A DNA stretch of 64,000 nucleotides, taken from Isosphaeraceae bacterium. GTDB taxonomy: Bacteria; Planctomycetota; Planctomycetia; Isosphaerales; Isosphaeraceae. The translations under genes were made by a program, and so were the position numbers. Below are positions 61,073-64,000 of the stretch, piece after piece (the stretch's first letter is position 1; the number at the start of each line of letters is the position of its first letter). Location: assembly GCA_025356475.1 (NCBI GenBank), contig JANXSX010000221.1, positions 37,052-101,051 on the forward strand. Reading direction: 5' to 3'. Below the pieces are notes generated by a model. It had not been told where the DNA came from, did no database searches, and was given only the letters and a program-made list of their open reading frames with translations.

Positions 61073-61198
61073 TTGGAATAGGCCCCACCCGACGATCTGG
61101 TTGCGAGTGGTCGTCGCGAAGGTTAAGATTCAGGCAGGTTTATGGTGGTAACTGTGTTGAAATTCGGGCGTTGCCCTGGGCACTGAGGCGATGGCGAG

Positions 61199-62851
61199 AT
61201 GAATACCCGGAACGCTTTTGAGAAGATCATGGACGCGTTCTGGTCGGAGCCTCTGATGACGTTGGTGATCAGCGCGGCCCTGATCGCATTTGCCACGACC
61301 CCAATTGCATTCGCTGTCCTTGGGCGCACGAAATGGTTCGAAGCACGACGCGGTCGCGTCATGCTTCGGCCTGCGTTCGCCTCGGTCGTCTGCTCAATGA
61401 TTCTGGTGATGGGTGTGCCGGCGATCTTCCTGGCAATGGTGGTGAAGAGCCACAACTATGACAAGGATCGTTATGAGTTCGACCCGAACAAAACCTGGTC
61501 GGTCATCGAGCAAGGGCGGGGCTTCAACAACGTCCAAGAACTCGATCGCGCTGTCAAGCTGGAATATGAGCGTATGGGGGTTATGAAAGCGAACCTCGTC
61601 AATAGTGTTAAGAAGCTTGATGATGCGATGCTTGCTCTCCGAGCTGTTGCGGGCACTTCCCCAGCCGTCGCTCAGACACTTCCGGCGGTCTTACAACGAC
61701 TCGCGACTGTGCGCCAATCGATCGGGTTCGATGGACCTCAACAACTGATGGATTTCACCGCCCCTCCGGCGGAAATCGCTAACGTTATGGTCTTGGGAAA
61801 CACGGTCGGAGTCAACGTGCCTCCTCCTCAGGCCGCCGCCCCGATCGCACCTCTGAGTGGCCTGACCAAAGCCCAAGCTGAGGCCGAGCTCGCAACTGTT
61901 CCCACGCCTCAGAAAACGATTGCCTCAATGTTACCTCTGGCCGATCCCCCGGTTGGCTGGGTGGTTGGCAAGTCAGGCTCGCTACACTTGGAGACCTTCA
62001 ACGCCGAGAACCTATTCGAGAAGATCGACGGTCGCGCGGAGAGTTTCACCCAAGCGAAGGTCAAAGGGATGGCCTACGCTTACTACCACCCGGCTGGCGA
62101 CGAGTCCAACGAGGTCCAGCTCTACATCTTCGAGATGGCTGGTCCGGTCTATGCCCTCTCGAAATACGGTACAGAAAAGCCCGATGAAGGGATCAAGCTC
62201 ATGAAGATCGGCAACGAGGGCTATACCTCGGCTGGAAGCTTGCTCTTCTACTCTGACCGGTTCTATACACAGATCGTGTCGACCAAAGATGACCCCAAGT
62301 TCGCCGAGTTCTCCGAAGCCTTGGCGAGGCGAGTTGTCGCCATGCAGGGGAGCCCGGACTCAGCGACACCCAACGAGGGGACCCCGGGGGCCAAGCCCAA
62401 AGTCACTTCTCAGACGATCTTCGACTTCTTGCCGAAGGAACCAGGCCGTGATACTCCCAAATTTGTGGTCCAAGATGTGTTTGGGTACGAATTTCTGACC
62501 GATGTCTTCATGGCAGACTACCGCGAGGGGAATCAGACTCTCTGGCAAGGATTCATTCGGCCTTATCACTCAAATGAAGAAGCCTTGGCTGTCCTCGCAA
62601 AGTATGTCACTGGAGCGAAAGCGGATGGGGCGGAACTCAAGGAAGTGACCACCGAGGCTGGCGACAAGATGGTCATCAGCTCAAACGTGGGCCTAATTGA
62701 TGTGATTTTCGCCAAGGGGAACGGGATTGGTGGGGTCAGCGGGGCGAGCGATGCCGCCAAGGCGGAAGCGTTCGTTCGCGGATTCGCCAAGAGTCTGCCC
62801 GGGGTGATTCCTGTGATCACCGATAGCCTGGAGTCTCCTCCGGGGGAGTGA
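61199..62851 (+). CDS. DUF6599-like membrane protein
   Basis: A 550-residue protein with two N-terminal transmembrane helices (residues 19-41 and 58-82) and a large outside part. Residues 240-410 (LADPPVGWVVGKSGSLHLETFNAENLFEKIDGRAESFTQAKVKGMAYAYY) show the family trait of a LFEKIDGRAE..Y....G....Y. motif seen in DUF6599 proteins; a second related unit follows (PKFVVQDVFGYEFLTDVFMADYREGNQTLWQGFI). Helical stretch 90-230 precedes it. GAGG 10 bases before ATG. The DUF362 gene lies 117 bases downstream; these two families often go together. Confidence 0.75.
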   Translation: MNTRNAFEKIMDAFWSEPLMTLVISAALIAFATTPIAFAVLGRTKWFEARRGRVMLRPAFASVVCSMILVMGVPAIFLAMVVKSHNYDKDRYEFDPNKTWSVIEQGRGFNNVQELDRAVKLEYERMGVMKANLVNSVKKLDDAMLALRAVAGTSPAVAQTLPAVLQRLATVRQSIGFDGPQQLMDFTAPPAEIANVMVLGNTVGVNVPPPQAAAPIAPLSGLTKAQAEAELATVPTPQKTIASMLPLADPPVGWVVGKSGSLHLETFNAENLFEKIDGRAESFTQAKVKGMAYAYYHPAGDESNEVQLYIFEMAGPVYALSKYGTEKPDEGIKLMKIGNEGYTSAGSLLFYSDRFYTQIVSTKDDPKFAEFSEALARRVVAMQGSPDSATPNEGTPGAKPKVTSQTIFDFLPKEPGRDTPKFVVQDVFGYEFLTDVFMADYREGNQTLWQGFIRPYHSNEEALAVLAKYVTGAKADGAELKEVTTEAGDKMVISSNVGLIDVIFAKGNGIGGVSGASDAAKAEAFVRGFAKSLPGVIPVITDSLESPPGE

Positions 62852-62968
62852 TCCCTATCGTTCGTTCGAGCTAGGCTAGGTAGCAAGGCTTTCGATGGTT
62901 ATGATAGTGTTTAACAGTTGAGATTGATCTTCGAAGGTCATTTGTCGGATTTTTGAAGGGGTTCCGCC

Positions 62969-64000
62969 ATGAGCGAGAAGCTGACTCGGACCCAGGTCAA
63001 GAACTTGGAGCGGCTCGGAGGGGTCAACCCAGCCGACGAGTGGTTCTCACGCAGGCAATTTATAACCCAGGTTGGCGGGACAGCAGCAGTCGTCGGTGGG
63101 GCGATCGGTGCAGGGCTTCTCGTGCGTGACAATTGGGGCATGGAGGGGGTGAAACCACCGCCACCCGTCAAGCTCAAGAACTACTCCGTTGCTCTACCAC
63201 CGAGCAGGCCATCGCTGGTCGTGGTTCGTTCCTCCCCTCTATTGGCGGATCGATTCACGTCGAAGGATGAGGAACTCGCCGCTCGCGAGCTGCAGGCCTT
63301 CAACATGGTCAAGGCAGCTCTCGAAGAAATGGGCGGGATCAACCAATTCATCACCAAAGGTGATGTGGTGATGTTGAAGCCGAACGTCGCGTTTGACAAG
63401 AACCCCGACCTCGCCGCAACGACTCAGCCCGACACTCTTGCCGCCGTGGTGAAGCTTTGCCTTGGGGCTGGAGCTCGAAAGGTGATCGTCGCGGACAACC
63501 CAATCAATAATCCTGAGAGTTGTTTCTTCAAGACCAAGGTCGGAGATGCTGCGATCCGAGCAGGGGCCGAGCTGATGCTCCCGCAGGAAAGCTATTTCGA
63601 GCAACTCTACGTCGGTGGTGAGACGATCAAGAACACTTGGCGCATGTTCTATCGCCCTTTCCGCGAGGCGACCAAAGTCATTGGGATCTCGCCGGTCAAA
63701 GATCACAATCTCTGCAAGGCGACCGTCACCATGAAGAACTGGTATGGGCTGCTCGGCAACCCCCGCAACCAGTTCCATCAAGATATCCACGGGATCATCA
63801 GCGACTTCGCCAAGATGATCAAACCCACTTTGGTGATCGCCGACGGTCGCAAGATGTTGATGCGCAACGGCCCCACTGGTGGCAGCCTTAACGATGTCAA
63901 GGCTTCCGACGCCATCGTGGTTGGCACCGATCACGTCGCCGTGGATAGCTGGGTCGTGGACCGCCTGCTGGGCAAGCAGCGGCATGAGATCCTCTACCTT
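62969..64000 (+). CDS. DUF362 protein, C-terminus beyond the window
   Basis: The reading frame stays open to the window end (344 codons seen, no stop). GAAGGGG 7 bases before ATG. N-terminus: WFSRRQFITQVGGTAAVVGGAIGAG (residues 26-49), a Tat-type twin-arginine signal. DUF362 marks: GDVVMLKPNVAFDKNPDLAATTQPD (132-155), KVIVADNPINNPESCF, NLCKATVTMKNWYGLLG, HQDIHGIISDFAKMIKPTLVIADGR and a DAIVVGTDHVAVD near the end. The family is linked to Fe-S and electron-transfer complexes. It may continue into a C-terminal ferredoxin domain outside the window. Pairs with the DUF6599-like gene before it. Confidence 0.88.
   Translation, partial: MSEKLTRTQVKNLERLGGVNPADEWFSRRQFITQVGGTAAVVGGAIGAGLLVRDNWGMEGVKPPPPVKLKNYSVALPPSRPSLVVVRSSPLLADRFTSKDEELAARELQAFNMVKAALEEMGGINQFITKGDVVMLKPNVAFDKNPDLAATTQPDTLAAVVKLCLGAGARKVIVADNPINNPESCFFKTKVGDAAIRAGAELMLPQESYFEQLYVGGETIKNTWRMFYRPFREATKVIGISPVKDHNLCKATVTMKNWYGLLGNPRNQFHQDIHGIISDFAKMIKPTLVIADGRKMLMRNGPTGGSLNDVKASDAIVVGTDHVAVDSWVVDRLLGKQRHEILYL

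Overview
The window reads as chromosomal DNA of a planctomycete, most likely near the Isosphaeraceae/Gemmataceae. The evidence is gene content. There is a DUF1080 and a ThuA-type secreted protein, a secreted cluster of DUF1549/DUF1553, DUF1501, prepeptidase-type and cytochrome-c/WD40 proteins, an ECF sigma factor with a zinc anti-sigma factor, a PEP-CTERM exported protein, a multidomain FGE-sulfatase-type protein, and a DUF362 protein paired with a DUF6599-like protein. The sequence looks GC-rich, GTG/TTG starts recur, and Shine-Dalgarno (SD) sequences of the GGAG type often decide the start. No rRNA, tRNA, CRISPR array, transposase or prophage was seen.

Layout. 1-6.6 kb: secreted DUF1080, small secreted and ThuA proteins, then a minus-strand run of a sugar-isomerase-like protein, YceH and a GH38-like protein. 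6.7-10.1 kb: overlapping pabB-pabC-nif3 (p-aminobenzoate arm of folate synthesis plus a DUF34/NIF3 protein). 10.4-19.7 kb: c'-type cytochrome, FGE-domain membrane protein, a short Rho, an orphan helical protein, ThyX, a UvrD-type helicase with an unknown partner gene. 19.7-24.1 kb: a 43-codon basic protein, then a minus-strand molybdenum hydroxylase operon (2Fe-2S, molybdopterin and FAD subunits) that ends in a small four-cysteine protein. 24.3-29.7 kb: an unknown secreted protein, RbsD, a lactate/malate dehydrogenase-2 family enzyme, aldose epimerase and an unknown protein.

29.8-32.9 kb: a TGS-domain GTPase followed by two signalling proteins (REC-HATPase and REC-histidine kinase). 33-41.7 kb: the planctomycete secreted cytochrome cluster. 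41.8-43.7 kb: anti-sigma, ECF sigma and a divergent spondin-domain PEP-CTERM gene. 44.1-50.4 kb: ribBA, a TlpA-like protein, an unknown SH3-like protein, hemB and hemL. 50.7-54.8 kb: two glycosyltransferases and a DEAD-box RNA helicase with a strong terminator. 54.95-58.6 kb: three degenerate direct repeats next to a lone type IIG-like restriction-modification enzyme. 58.8-64 kb: a CoaB-like flavoprotein-family enzyme, a uronate-isomerase-like amidohydrolase, a DUF6599-like membrane protein and a DUF362 protein cut by the window end.

Most of the window is ordinary planctomycete housekeeping and envelope biology. The parts most worth following up are the fourth gene of the molybdenum hydroxylase operon, the pabB-pabC-nif3 linkage, the GTPase/two-component run, the type IIG module with its repeats, and the ECF/anti-sigma/spondin locus. 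All function calls come from reading motifs by eye; no database search was possible.
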